This document shows, one piece after another, positions 28,199-36,584 of a stretch of DNA of 64,000 bases; the first letter of the stretch is position 1; each line of letters starts with the position of its first letter. The stretch comes from Nocardia brasiliensis. Lineage in GTDB: Bacteria; Actinomycetota; Actinomycetes; Mycobacteriales; Mycobacteriaceae. The stretch is from contig NZ_CP046171.1 in assembly GCF_011801125.1 (NCBI RefSeq), positions 5,952,001 to 6,016,000 of the forward strand. Reading direction: 5' to 3'. The notes beneath the pieces are model-generated. The model was not told the DNA's origin, made no database searches, and saw only the letters and a list, made by a program, of their open reading frames with translations. The position numbers and the translations under genes are program-made.

Positions 28199-29224
28199 TT
28201 ACGGCCGCACCATCGAGTTCGCCCAATCGATGACGGCCGCTTGGTAGTCGCGAGCGTTGCGCGCCAGATTGACCGAGTGCCCGCTACCGGGCAGTACGAA
28301 GGCGCGCAACTTCGCGGCCGGGCCGAAGTACGGGGACTCCGCGGCCAGCAGGGTGGCCGAGTCCGCGCAGATCGAATAGCCGGTGCCGCAGGACAACCGA
28401 TCCTTGCCGCCGTTGACGAGCAGCACCGGTGCGGTGATGAGGCTGGACATGCCCGGCAGCGTGGAGGTCAGGCCGTCGGGGTACTCGGTGAGCGAGAAGA
28501 CCTCCTTGTTCTGCTCATCGATGGCGAGGACCTGCGGGTCGACATTGTCCGGGTCGAAGAAGTCGTGCAGGCGGGTACCCGGTCGCGACACCAGGTACCC
28601 GGAGTCGAGGCCGCGCCCGGCGAACTTGGGGTCGTTGACCGCCGGGTAGTAGGTGGAGATCACGCCGAGGGTCTCCGGGATGTTCAGCGAGTGGGAATAT
28701 CCGGTGAGCACAACGCCGTCCACGTCGTGGTGCGCGGTCGCCTCGATCACCGCGGTGCCCGAGGTCAGCGAGTGTCCGACGCTGATCACCTTCGCGAACG
28801 GCTGCGCGCCGGCGAGTCCGGCGCGCAGCGCCTGGACGATCTCGTGCAGCGCGTCCGCGGTGGCCGTCGCGGTGAGCGACAGACTCGGCGGATGCGTGCT
28901 GGCGCCGTTGCCGAGCCGATCGACCACCAGGGTCGCGAAGCCCGCCGCGTTCATCGCCCGCCGGAAGTTGTAGGTCTGTGGTTCGTACTGGAAATCCCAA
29001 TAGGTGCCGTTGTAATTGGAGCCCGACATGAGCACCATGACCGTGTCGGCCGCGCCACCCGCGGGCATGCACAGGGTCGAGGCCAGCTGACCCCGGGCTA
29101 CGTCGAAGGGAAACGATCGGCAATTGTCCGAGGCGGGCGCGGGATCAGCCTGCGCCGCCGCCGGAACAACGCTGAGCAATGCCGCTGCCGCCAACGCGGC
29201 CAATGTTCGAACCGAGATCCGCAC
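28199..29224 (-). CDS. Secreted alpha/beta-hydrolase
   Basis: GTG 29224 is chosen as the start because GAGGAG lies eight bases upstream. It gives 341 residues with a signal peptide ending near AAAQADPAP. The hydrolase fold shows the nucleophile elbow VGHSLTSG, an oxyanion segment around MSGSNYNGTYW, an acid-bearing PVLLVNGGKDRLSCG and a late His in LPGSGHSVN. A disulphide-type cysteine pair is plausible (SCG and SICAD). Substrate unknown. It is transcribed alone, ending four bases from the convergent LysR stop. Confidence 0.87.
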   Translation of the reverse strand: MRISVRTLAALAAAALLSVVPAAAQADPAPASDNCRSFPFDVARGQLASTLCMPAGGAADTVMVLMSGSNYNGTYWDFQYEPQTYNFRRAMNAAGFATLVVDRLGNGASTHPPSLSLTATATADALHEIVQALRAGLAGAQPFAKVISVGHSLTSGTAVIEATAHHDVDGVVLTGYSHSLNIPETLGVISTYYPAVNDPKFAGRGLDSGYLVSRPGTRLHDFFDPDNVDPQVLAIDEQNKEVFSLTEYPDGLTSTLPGMSSLITAPVLLVNGGKDRLSCGTGYSICADSATLLAAESPYFGPAAKLRAFVLPGSGHSVNLARNARDYQAAVIDWANSMVRP

Positions 29225-29547
29225 GCGCCGAGCTCCTCGAAGTGAGATGCGAAGAACGCCCAACCGGCGTCCCTGTCCAGCCACTAGTCAGGCAGGCTAT
29301 CGCCAGCGGCGAGCAGACCGCAAGACTTACCGCGGATTCGTGCGCCTCGACCGGGCAATTCGGCAGCCACCACCGTAATGCGCTCTCCGCCAAGCTGATC
29401 ACGGCCGGCCACGGCGCGTCCCGATCCGGCACCGACCAGTTTGGAACGCGCATGTTTCGAGCCATGTTGCGGCGCAGATCCATCACGACGCACGGCACGG
29501 AAACCCTTGCGGGACAAGCTTCCCCGCACACCGGTCGCGAAAACGAA

Positions 29548-29578
29548 CGAACCGCCCCCGAGCGACGGGGACGGTTCG
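29548..29578 (-). terminator. Terminator after the glycine-rich secreted protein gene
   Basis: A 13-base arm at 29548-29560 pairs with CGGGGACGGTTCG at 29566-29578 with one mismatch, about 20 bp beyond the stop at 29599. Confidence 0.7.
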
Positions 29579-29598
29579 TGTTCGACCTGGACCGAGTA

Positions 29599-30303
29599 CT
29601 ACTTGGCCGGGTTGAACGGCTGGTTGATCGTGGTGAAGTACTGGATCACCGCACCGATCGTCACCGGCGCGGTGATGAAGATCTGGCCGGCGACGGTGCC
29701 GAGCGCGCCCATGGCGGCCGCGCCACCGAGGCAACCCGCGGCGATGCCGCCGAGGAACGGACCGAACAGGCCGACGATGGTGCCACCGACCACGGCGCCA
29801 CCGACGATGCCGCCGAGGACACAGCCGACGGCCGCGCCGCCGAGCCCGCCGACCAGGGTCGCGATGCTGGCGCCGAGGCTGATCGTGCCCGTCATGCGCG
29901 CCCAGGCGGCCTGCTCACGGTCGTATTCGCTCTTCCACGGGGCCTTGTCCTCGAACGGCAGCGCGACCGGCTTGTAGACGGCCTTGCTCATGTCCAGCTG
30001 CGGGGTCAGGGTCGCGGTGCGGCCCGCGATGTCGGCCGCGATGGGGAACTCGAAATCGTCGAGCCGGAACTTCAGCGGGGTGCCCGCCACGACATTTCCG
30101 TTGGCGGCCTTGATCTTCAGCGCGTCGTCCTCGACGACGATCGAGCCGGCGTCCAGGGAGACGATGGCCTGGGTGTCGGTGCTCTCGGCGGTGAAATTGA
30201 TCGGCGCGTCGGCAGCGACCGGGTCGGCGGCCGCGGTGCCCGCGGCGACACCGAGTGCGGCGATCAGCATGGTGGCTGTCGCGGCGAGGTTCCTCATCAG
30301 CAT
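29599..30303 (-). CDS. Secreted glycine-zipper protein, probably iron-regulated
   Basis: A 234-residue protein with a signal peptide ending near GTAAADP. Residues 25-125 form a hydrophilic, probably beta-rich domain. Residues 138-215 are a glycine-zipper-like hydrophobic region (GGLGGAAVGCVLGGIVGGAV) containing two cysteines, and the tail is hydrophilic. Such zippers often insert in or associate with membranes. The start ATG has AAGGA eight bases upstream. An iron box 43 bp upstream (30346-30364) and the adjacent siderophore genes suggest a role during iron limitation. I know no function for the family. Confidence 0.75.
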   Translation of the reverse strand: MLMRNLAATATMLIAALGVAAGTAAADPVAADAPINFTAESTDTQAIVSLDAGSIVVEDDALKIKAANGNVVAGTPLKFRLDDFEFPIAADIAGRTATLTPQLDMSKAVYKPVALPFEDKAPWKSEYDREQAAWARMTGTISLGASIATLVGGLGGAAVGCVLGGIVGGAVVGGTIVGLFGPFLGGIAAGCLGGAAAMGALGTVAGQIFITAPVTIGAVIQYFTTINQPFNPAK

Positions 30304-30345
30304 TCTTCGAAGTCCTTCGTAGGGTGTGGTCGGGATGCCGAGAGC

Positions 30346-30364
30346 TTAGGATAGCCACACCTTA
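30346..30364 (-). promoter_or_regulatory. IdeR/DmdR-type iron box
   Basis: TTAGGATAGCCACACCTTA matches the palindromic consensus TTAGGTTAGSCTAACCTAA at about 14-15 of 19 positions. It lies 43 bp upstream of the glycine-zipper gene start, in the gap after the hydroxylase gene, so it would control the former. IdeR with Fe2+ represses at such sites. Confidence 0.6.
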
Positions 30365-30483
30365 TTTTGTCAACATGTTCGTTGTCACTGTTCAGTTTTG
30401 CTTAACTGCGCGCGAGCAGCCCGAATGCCAAGTCCGACATCGGGTTTCGTCTACGCCGCCAGACGGCACCGAGAACGCCGCGA

Positions 30484-31788
30484 CTACCTCCCCGCGCGGT
30501 CGGCCGTGCGATCGGTCCGCGCACCAGTCCTCGCTCGAGCGACCGAGCGCACGATCTCGCCGGTGCGCACCGCGATATTGGACAGCAGCGACGAGGAGAG
30601 GCCGTGCGTGTGCTCGGTACCGCCCTGCAGATAGATGTCGCCGGGCAGCGGCGCGGTCGGCACCAGCTGATAGTCCCTGGTCACCTGCACCTGCCCGGCC
30701 TCGAACGCGACCGATTCGGCCAGTTCGCCGAGCACGGCGCGAACGTCGCCGGGCCGGAAGCCGGTGGCGCACACCACCGCATCGCACAGCAGGGTCTCGG
30801 TGAGGCCGGTCGGCCCGTGCGTCACGTCGACCCGCACCCCACTGCCGGAATCCTCGATGCCCGCGACCGTCGAGGCCCCGTGCATGAACAACCGCCGATC
30901 ACCGGCGACCCGCTCGGCATACTCCTGCGCGTAGAGTCGCTCGATCAGCGAGGGCTCCACCGCGGAATAGTTGGTGCCGCGATGGTAGGTCAGCAACTGC
31001 TGCCGCAACTGCGGTGAGGCCGCGTAGAAGTCGTCCACGGCGGCCGGGTCGAAGATCCGGTTGGCGTACGGGCTGTCGTCGGCCGGGCTGAGCCCGTACT
31101 TGCCGAACACCGCGTGCACCCGCGCGTCCGGGTAGCTCTGATGCAGATGCCCGACCACCTCGGCCGCGCTCTGCCCCGCGCCGAGCACCACGAACCGGTG
31201 GTGGCGCGACCGCGGCAGCGCTTGCAGGCTCGGCAGCAGGCGATGACTGTGGAACACCCGCGTACTGGCCGTCACCCCCTCCGGCAATCGTGCCGAAAGG
31301 CCAACGGCCACCACGATGTTGCGGGCGCGCAGCACGCCGGGCGCGGCTCCGTCGAGCTGGATCTCGAAACAATCGCCCGCGGCCGCCACCGACACCGCGG
31401 TGGTACCGAAGGACACCTCGGCCGCCACCGTGCGCGCCGCCCACCGCAGATAGTCCTGGAACTCGAGCCGGGTGGGCCGGAAGGTGGACAGGTTGATGAA
31501 GTCGGTCAGCCGGTCGTGCTCTTTGAGATAGTTCAGAAAGCTGTACCTGCTGCGCACATTGCGCTGCGTGACAAGGTCTTTCAGGAACGAGATCTGCATC
31601 GTTGCGCCGGGCAGCAGCATGCCGGGATGCCACTCGAAGCGCGGTTTGGTCTCGACGAACCGGGCGCTCAGCCGCCCGTGCTCGCGGCCCTGGTTGTGCT
31701 CCTCCAGGGCGATCGCCAACGCGAGATTCGAAGGCCCGAAACCGATCCCGGCGATATCGACGATCTCGTCACCGGCGCCGCCCGTCAT
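30484..31788 (-). CDS. L-ornithine N5-monooxygenase (siderophore hydroxylase)
   Basis: A 434-residue flavin-dependent N-hydroxylase of the SidA/PvdA/IucD group. It converts ornithine (or lysine) to its N-hydroxy form for hydroxamate siderophores. GIGFGPSNLALA is the FAD-binding loop with the family-typical FGPSN, HPGMLLPGATMQISFLKDL is a diagnostic block, VLGAGQSAAEV binds NADPH and CATGF is near the C-terminus. The ATG overlaps the aryl carrier stop. The longer upstream frame is a shadow. The third NRPS adenylation code predicts hydroxyornithine, which supports ornithine as substrate. Confidence 0.93.
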   Translation of the reverse strand: MTGGAGDEIVDIAGIGFGPSNLALAIALEEHNQGREHGRLSARFVETKPRFEWHPGMLLPGATMQISFLKDLVTQRNVRSRYSFLNYLKEHDRLTDFINLSTFRPTRLEFQDYLRWAARTVAAEVSFGTTAVSVAAAGDCFEIQLDGAAPGVLRARNIVVAVGLSARLPEGVTASTRVFHSHRLLPSLQALPRSRHHRFVVLGAGQSAAEVVGHLHQSYPDARVHAVFGKYGLSPADDSPYANRIFDPAAVDDFYAASPQLRQQLLTYHRGTNYSAVEPSLIERLYAQEYAERVAGDRRLFMHGASTVAGIEDSGSGVRVDVTHGPTGLTETLLCDAVVCATGFRPGDVRAVLGELAESVAFEAGQVQVTRDYQLVPTAPLPGDIYLQGGTEHTHGLSSSLLSNIAVRTGEIVRSVARARTGARTDRTADRAGR

Positions 31789-32039
31789 GCCCGATCCGCG
31801 TGACCGGGCACCAGGACATCGAGCCAGGCATCGAGCACCGGCTCGGCGGCCAGGGTGGCGAAGTCCGCCTCCGTCGCGCCGTTGGCCCGCCACTTCTCCA
31901 CCAGCGACATCAACCGCACCGAATCCAGGCCCGCGTCGGTGAGATCGCCGTCCGCCGGCACCTCGTGCGGTGCGACACCCAGCGCCGCCGCGATATCGGC
32001 GATCACATCCTGACGGCCGATGGTAACCGGCTCGGTCAT
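31785..32039 (-). CDS. Free-standing aryl carrier protein
   Basis: An 84-residue carrier with the phosphopantetheine site in DAGLDSVRLM, resembling the C-terminal ArCP of EntB (the GLDS-VR form is typical of aryl carriers). It would carry 2,3-dihydroxybenzoate loaded by the AMP ligase and deliver it to the first condensation domain of the NRPS. The ATG has a GGAGGAG site. In EntB and DhbB the carrier is fused to isochorismatase. Here the two are separate genes 31 bp apart. The stop overlaps the hydroxylase start. Confidence 0.9.
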   Translation of the reverse strand: MTEPVTIGRQDVIADIAAALGVAPHEVPADGDLTDAGLDSVRLMSLVEKWRANGATEADFATLAAEPVLDAWLDVLVPGHADRA

Positions 32040-32070
32040 AACAACTCCTCCAACTTGTCCAGAGCCCGGG

Positions 32071-32718
32071 TCAGGCCGCATTCGATTGCCGCAGCGCGTA
32101 ATCGAGCGCTTCGGTGGTGGTCACCGCGCCACAGCGGCGGGCGACGTAGTCCATGGCCATCACATGCTCGTCACGGCCGAAGTCGGCGGTCGCGTCCAGC
32201 ACCAGGAACGGCTGGATGTCGTTCATGAACGCCTCGGCGGCGCTGAGCATGCAGCCCATGTGCGCGTAGACGCCGGTGATGATCAGCTGGTCGCGGTTGT
32301 AGTGGTTCAGCAACTCGCGCAGATCGGTGCGCTGGAACGCGGAGTAGCGCCACTTGGTGACCTGGATATCGGAGGGGCCGGGCGCCAGTTCGGCGACGAC
32401 GTCGGCCTCGGGGCCCTCGCGCAGGCCGCTGCCCCAGAAATCGGCGAGAATGCCGCGCCGCGAAGGGTGCTGGTCACCGGGCTGCATGGTGAACACGACC
32501 GGAACACCGGCCGCGGCGCACTGCCCGCGCAGGCGTTTGATGTTCGCGACGGCGGTCGAGATCGGCTCCTGGTCGAGCTGGTAGGCGTCGATGAAGTACC
32601 GCTGCATGTCGTGGATCAGCAGCGCGGCGCGCGAGGGATCCAGCGACCATGGCACTCGATTGCTGGCGACGTCTTCGCGCGCCGGAATCGAATACGGTGC
32701 GATCGGCGGGATGGCCAA
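32071..32718 (-). CDS. Isochorismatase (2,3-dihydro-2,3-DHB synthase)
   Basis: A 215-residue isochorismatase that hydrolyses the vinyl ether of isochorismate, giving 2,3-dihydro-2,3-dihydroxybenzoate and pyruvate. LIHDMQRYF carries the catalytic Asp, VTKWRYSAF the Lys, and [12 protein letters not shown] the loop where EntB-type enzymes have Gly in place of the hydrolase Cys. It is the N-terminal half of EntB without the carrier, which is encoded separately next door. It is second in the dhbA operon and needs isochorismate from a synthase not present in the window. Confidence 0.94.
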   Translation of the reverse strand: MAIPPIAPYSIPAREDVASNRVPWSLDPSRAALLIHDMQRYFIDAYQLDQEPISTAVANIKRLRGQCAAAGVPVVFTMQPGDQHPSRRGILADFWGSGLREGPEADVVAELAPGPSDIQVTKWRYSAFQRTDLRELLNHYNRDQLIITGVYAHMGCMLSAAEAFMNDIQPFLVLDATADFGRDEHVMAMDYVARRCGAVTTTEALDYALRQSNAA

Positions 32719-32751
32719 CAGTTATCTCCTTTTGGGTCAGAACAACAGCTG

Positions 32752-33558
32752 TCATGCGTCGAACGTCGCGCCGCCATCCACCCGCAGATCGTGCATGGTG
32801 ATATGCCGGGCGCGCGGTGAGGTCAGGAAGTAGATGCCCTCGGCGACATCCTCGGGCTGGGCGACGCGGCGCAGCGGGATGCCGAGCCGGAACCGCTCCG
32901 GGTCGCCGGCGAGCACCTGATCGCGTGCGGCGGCGGGCAATTCGGTCGCGGCGTGGTCCCACATGCCGCGCAGCATGGCGGTGTCGGTGGAACCGGGCGA
33001 CACCATGTTCACCCGCACGCCCGCGGCGGCCACCTCGAGTCCGAGCGCCATCGCGAACGCGGCCGCAGCGGCCTTGGACGCGCTGTAGGCGGCCATGCCG
33101 ACCCTAGGGGTGTTGGCGGCGTTGGAGGTGACGACGACGATCGAGCCGCCGCCACGCTCGGCGAGCAGCGCGGCGGCCCGGCGGGTGACGTTCATCGTGC
33201 CGGTGGCGTTCACGGCAAGGCACCGATCCCATTGGTCCCCGGTCAATTCCGCGATCGCGCCGGTCTCGAGCACGCCCGCGGCGTGCACCACCGACTCGAG
33301 CGGGCCGATCCGCGCGACGGCGGCGAAGGCGCGGTCGACGGACGCGGCATCGGTCACGTCGACCTGCTCGGCGTGCGCGTCGACCCCGTTCCGGCAGGCC
33401 CGGATCTCGTCCGCCGTGCGGTGCACCGCGGGATCGTGGTCCCATAGCACCACGGGCGCCGCGGACCTGGCCGCGAAAATCTGCGCCGCGGCCCGCCCGA
33501 TGCCACCAGCAGCACCGGTGATGATCACACCGCCACCACTTTTACCATCTCGAGACAT
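32752..33558 (-). CDS. dhbA: 2,3-dihydro-2,3-dihydroxybenzoate dehydrogenase
   Basis: A 268-residue short-chain dehydrogenase that oxidises 2,3-dihydro-DHB to 2,3-DHB with NAD+. ITGAAGGIGRAAA is the Rossmann loop, VVTSNAAN contains the catalytic Ser region and YSASK the Tyr-x-x-x-Lys pair. MVSPGSTDTAM fits the EntA/DhbA subgroup, and context with isochorismatase and DHB ligase makes the assignment firm. The ATG touches the iron box, so the ribosome site would lie inside the operator (AAGG). It is the first gene of the minus-strand operon. Confidence 0.93.
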   Translation of the reverse strand: MSRDGKSGGGVIITGAAGGIGRAAAQIFAARSAAPVVLWDHDPAVHRTADEIRACRNGVDAHAEQVDVTDAASVDRAFAAVARIGPLESVVHAAGVLETGAIAELTGDQWDRCLAVNATGTMNVTRRAAALLAERGGGSIVVVTSNAANTPRVGMAAYSASKAAAAAFAMALGLEVAAAGVRVNMVSPGSTDTAMLRGMWDHAATELPAAARDQVLAGDPERFRLGIPLRRVAQPEDVAEGIYFLTSPRARHITMHDLRVDGGATFDA

Positions 33559-33576
33559 ATGCTTAGCCTAACCTTA
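33558..33576. promoter_or_regulatory. IdeR-type iron box in the divergent dhb promoter
   Basis: On the minus strand TAAGGTTAGGCTAAGCATA matches the iron-box consensus at about 15 of 19 positions. It overlaps the dhbA start codon and lies 50 bp upstream of the DHB-AMP ligase start, so one box can repress both directions when iron is sufficient. Confidence 0.75.
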
Positions 33577-33625
33577 ATTCTTGATGAAAGTAAACCAGGT
33601 GTGATCAGCACGTAAGGAGCTCGTC

Positions 33626-35275
33626 TTGTCCACGCAATCCGACCTAACCCCTTGGCCGGCAAACGAAGTCGAAACCTATCGGGCCCTGGGCTACTGGTCC
33701 GGAGAAACCTTCGGTGACATGCTCACCAGCCGCGCGGCCGCCACCCCGCAGGCCATCGCGGTGCTCGATGACCACAACCGCTGGACCTACGCCGAGCTCG
33801 AACACCGGGCCAGGTCGCTGGCCTCGGGTTTTCTCGATCTCGGTATCCAGCGCGGCGATCGGGTGCTCGTGCAGCTGCCCAATATCGCCGAGTTCGTCGA
33901 AGTGATCTTCGGCCTGTTCTACGCGGGCGCGCTGCCGGTCTTCTGCCTGCCCGCGCACCGGCAGGCCGAGCTGCTCCCGATCGCGCAGGCGAGCGGAGCG
34001 ATCGCGATGATCACCTGCCATCACCACCAGGGCTTCAATCACGCCACGCTCGGCGCGGTGCTGCGCGACAGCGCACCCGAGCTGCGGCATCTGATCCTGG
34101 TGCCGGAACACCGCAAGCCCGCCGTGCCGCCGGGCGGCACCCACGGGCTCGACGACCTGCGCGCCACGCCGCGGCAGCTGCCCGAGGTCGACCCGTCCGG
34201 CGTCGCGTTCCTGCAGCTGTCCGGCGGCAGCACCGGCACGCCGAAGCTCATCCCGCGCACCCACGACGACTACCTGTACAGCGTGCGGCGCAGCGTCGAG
34301 ATCTGCGGACTCGACGAGACCAGCGTCTACCTGGCGGTGCTGCCGGTCGCGCACAACTTCCCGATGAGCTCGCCCGGCATCCTCGGCGTGCTGTACGCGG
34401 GCGGCACCGTGGCGATGGCCATCGAGCCCTCCCCCACCACCGCGTTCGGCGCGATCCAGCGTTTCGGCGTGACCATCACCGGCCTGGTGCCGCCGCTGGC
34501 CCGGCTGTGGGTCGAACGCGCGGAAGCCGGGACCGACTACGACATTTCGAGCCTGCGGGTGCTGCTGGTCGGCGGCGCTCGCTGCCCCGACGAGTTGGCG
34601 CGGCGGATCGGACCCGCGCTCGGGGTCACCCTGCAGCAGGTGTTCGGCATGGCCGAGGGACTGGTCTGCTACACCCGTCTCGACGATCCCGAGGACGTGG
34701 TCCTGGCCACCCAGGGCCGCCCGATGTCGGACCACGACCGGATCGCCGTGGTCGACGAGCAGGGTGAGCCGGTGCCGCCCGGCACCGACGGCCTGCTGAT
34801 CACCAAGGGCCCGTACACGATTCGCGGGTACTACCGCAATCCCGAGGCCAACGCGTCGTCGTTCACCGAGGACGGCTGGTACCGCACCGGTGACGTGGTC
34901 AACCTGCGCCCGGACGGCAACCTGGTGGTGAAGGGCAGGCTGGGCGATCGGGTCAACCGCGGCGGCGAGAAGATCTCGGCCGAGGAGATCGAGGCACATC
35001 TGCTGGACCATCCGTTGATTCGGGACGCGATCGTCGTTTCGGTGCCGGACGAGCGGCTCGGCGAACGCAGTTGCGTGTTCGTGCTGGCGACCGATCCGGC
35101 GACCCCGCCCGCGCTCGGCCAGATTCGTCAGTTCGTGCGCGAGCGCGGCGTGGCGACCTGGAAGATCCCGGACCTGCTCGAGGTGGTCGAGAGCTTCCCG
35201 GAGACCGGGGTCGGCAAGATCAGTCGCCGGTCCCTGCGTGCCGCGCTCACCGCGCAGGCGGCGCGGTCCGCCTGA
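33626..35275 (+). CDS. dhbE: 2,3-dihydroxybenzoate-AMP ligase
   Basis: A 549-residue aryl-acid adenylating enzyme that forms DHB-AMP and loads the aryl carrier. LSGGSTGTPKLIPRTH is the P-loop, GYYRNPE and RTGDVV are later core motifs and the catalytic Lys sits in GVGKISR. The substrate pocket segment HNFPMSSPG keeps the Asn and the Ser at the place where salicylate enzymes often have Cys, which fits DHB. TTG start with AAGGAG seven bases upstream. It is divergent from dhbA across a shared iron box. Confidence 0.95.
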   Translation: MSTQSDLTPWPANEVETYRALGYWSGETFGDMLTSRAAATPQAIAVLDDHNRWTYAELEHRARSLASGFLDLGIQRGDRVLVQLPNIAEFVEVIFGLFYAGALPVFCLPAHRQAELLPIAQASGAIAMITCHHHQGFNHATLGAVLRDSAPELRHLILVPEHRKPAVPPGGTHGLDDLRATPRQLPEVDPSGVAFLQLSGGSTGTPKLIPRTHDDYLYSVRRSVEICGLDETSVYLAVLPVAHNFPMSSPGILGVLYAGGTVAMAIEPSPTTAFGAIQRFGVTITGLVPPLARLWVERAEAGTDYDISSLRVLLVGGARCPDELARRIGPALGVTLQQVFGMAEGLVCYTRLDDPEDVVLATQGRPMSDHDRIAVVDEQGEPVPPGTDGLLITKGPYTIRGYYRNPEANASSFTEDGWYRTGDVVNLRPDGNLVVKGRLGDRVNRGGEKISAEEIEAHLLDHPLIRDAIVVSVPDERLGERSCVFVLATDPATPPALGQIRQFVRERGVATWKIPDLLEVVESFPETGVGKISRRSLRAALTAQAARSA

Positions 35276-35280
35276 GTCCT

Positions 35281-35320
35281 GGCCCGTCGGGGCGAGCTCG
35301 CCTGCTCGCCCCGACGGGCC
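35281..35320. terminator. Bidirectional terminator between dhbE and the exporter gene
   Basis: A perfect 17-bp stem (35281-35297 with 35304-35320) and a six-base loop lie between the convergent stops at 35275 and 35328. Confidence 0.85.
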
Positions 35321-35327
35321 CGCGGCG

Positions 35328-36584
35328 CTAACGGGATTCGGCGGCCTGTTGCTCGGCCGCCGAGGTGGCCAGCCACACCGGACGCGAGAGCGCGCACAGC
35401 AGCAGTCCGAAAACCGCCGCACCGCAGCCATAGACGAGCAGGGCGGTGTCGGGCGCGAAGTACTGCCCGAGCACGCCCGCGACCAGCGAACCGACGGCGG
35501 TGCCGGAAACCGCCTGCACCAGCCACAGACTCGATACCCGGCCGCGCAGCTCGTCAGGTGTGTGCTGCTGGAGCACCGCGAAGCGGAAGGTGTCGTTCAC
35601 CGCGCGCCCCAGGCCGAAGCCGGCCAGGCCGAGCACCGCGAAAACGACTGTGCCGCCGAGCCCGACGACGATCAACGCGACCGGCAGCACCACCACCGAG
35701 GCGAGCAACGCCCGTCCGTTGCGGTGTACCCGCCCGGTCCAGCCGCTGGTGAACAGCCCGACGAGCGCGCCAGCCGCCGGCGCGCCGTACAGCCAGCCGA
35801 GCACGGCCGGGCCCGCACCGAGCACCGTGTCCGCGTACGCGGGCAACAGCACCAGCGGACCACTGACCAGCATCACGGCCAGCCCGACGAGCAGTGTGCC
35901 GCGCACGATCTGATGGCCGAGCGCGAAGCGCAGGCCGGTGCGCAGCGCCCGCAGCGGTGGCTCGTGTACCGAACCGCTCGGCGGGTGCGCGCCCACCTCT
36001 TGGAACAGCGTCACGGTGAGCGCCGTGGCGGCAGCGGCGACGAAATAGGTCACCGAAACCCCACTGGCGGCGATGATCACGCCCGCAATACCGGGCGTGA
36101 CCACGGTGCCCAGCTCCGTGGTGAGCGTCATCAGCGCGCCCGCCGCGGCCAGCCGCTGCCTGCCGACCAGCGCCGGGGTCAGCGCCATCAGCGCCGAACT
36201 GCTCACCCCGCCCGCCACCCCGTCCAGCGCCGCGGCGCCGTAGATGACCCACAGCAGCGGATGATCCAGCAGCGAGTTCGCGCCGAGCACGAGGAAGCCG
36301 AGCCCGGCCAGCGACCGCGCCAGCTGGATGGTGCGCCTGCGATCGTGCCGGTCGGCCAGCACTCCGCCGGACAGGCTGCCCACGAACATCGCGACCGCGG
36401 TGACCACCGAGACGCCCGCGACGTGCAGGCTCGACCCGGTGAGCTGATAGACCTGCACCGGCAGGGCCACCATCAGCAACCCGATGCCGAGCAGCGAGAT
36501 CAGCCGGGCCGCGAAGACATAGCGAAACGCCCGGCTGTCCCGCAACGGCGAGACATCGATGACGAGGCGACGCAGCACGCTCAT
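35328..36584 (-). CDS. MFS transporter, EntS-like siderophore exporter
   Basis: A 418-residue major facilitator with about 12 hydrophobic segments. The start SPLRDSRAFRYVFAARLISL matches EntS-type exporters. GVLADRHDRRRT is the conserved loop 2-3 motif. EntS exports enterobactin, and here the substrate should be the product of the adjacent NRPS. The ATG overlaps the stop of the binding-protein gene (ATGA), and that gene overlaps the NRPS stop, so synthesis, uptake and export are translationally linked. Confidence 0.92.
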   Translation of the reverse strand: MSVLRRLVIDVSPLRDSRAFRYVFAARLISLLGIGLLMVALPVQVYQLTGSSLHVAGVSVVTAVAMFVGSLSGGVLADRHDRRRTIQLARSLAGLGFLVLGANSLLDHPLLWVIYGAAALDGVAGGVSSSALMALTPALVGRQRLAAAGALMTLTTELGTVVTPGIAGVIIAASGVSVTYFVAAAATALTVTLFQEVGAHPPSGSVHEPPLRALRTGLRFALGHQIVRGTLLVGLAVMLVSGPLVLLPAYADTVLGAGPAVLGWLYGAPAAGALVGLFTSGWTGRVHRNGRALLASVVVLPVALIVVGLGGTVVFAVLGLAGFGLGRAVNDTFRFAVLQQHTPDELRGRVSSLWLVQAVSGTAVGSLVAGVLGQYFAPDTALLVYGCGAAVFGLLLCALSRPVWLATSAAEQQAAESR

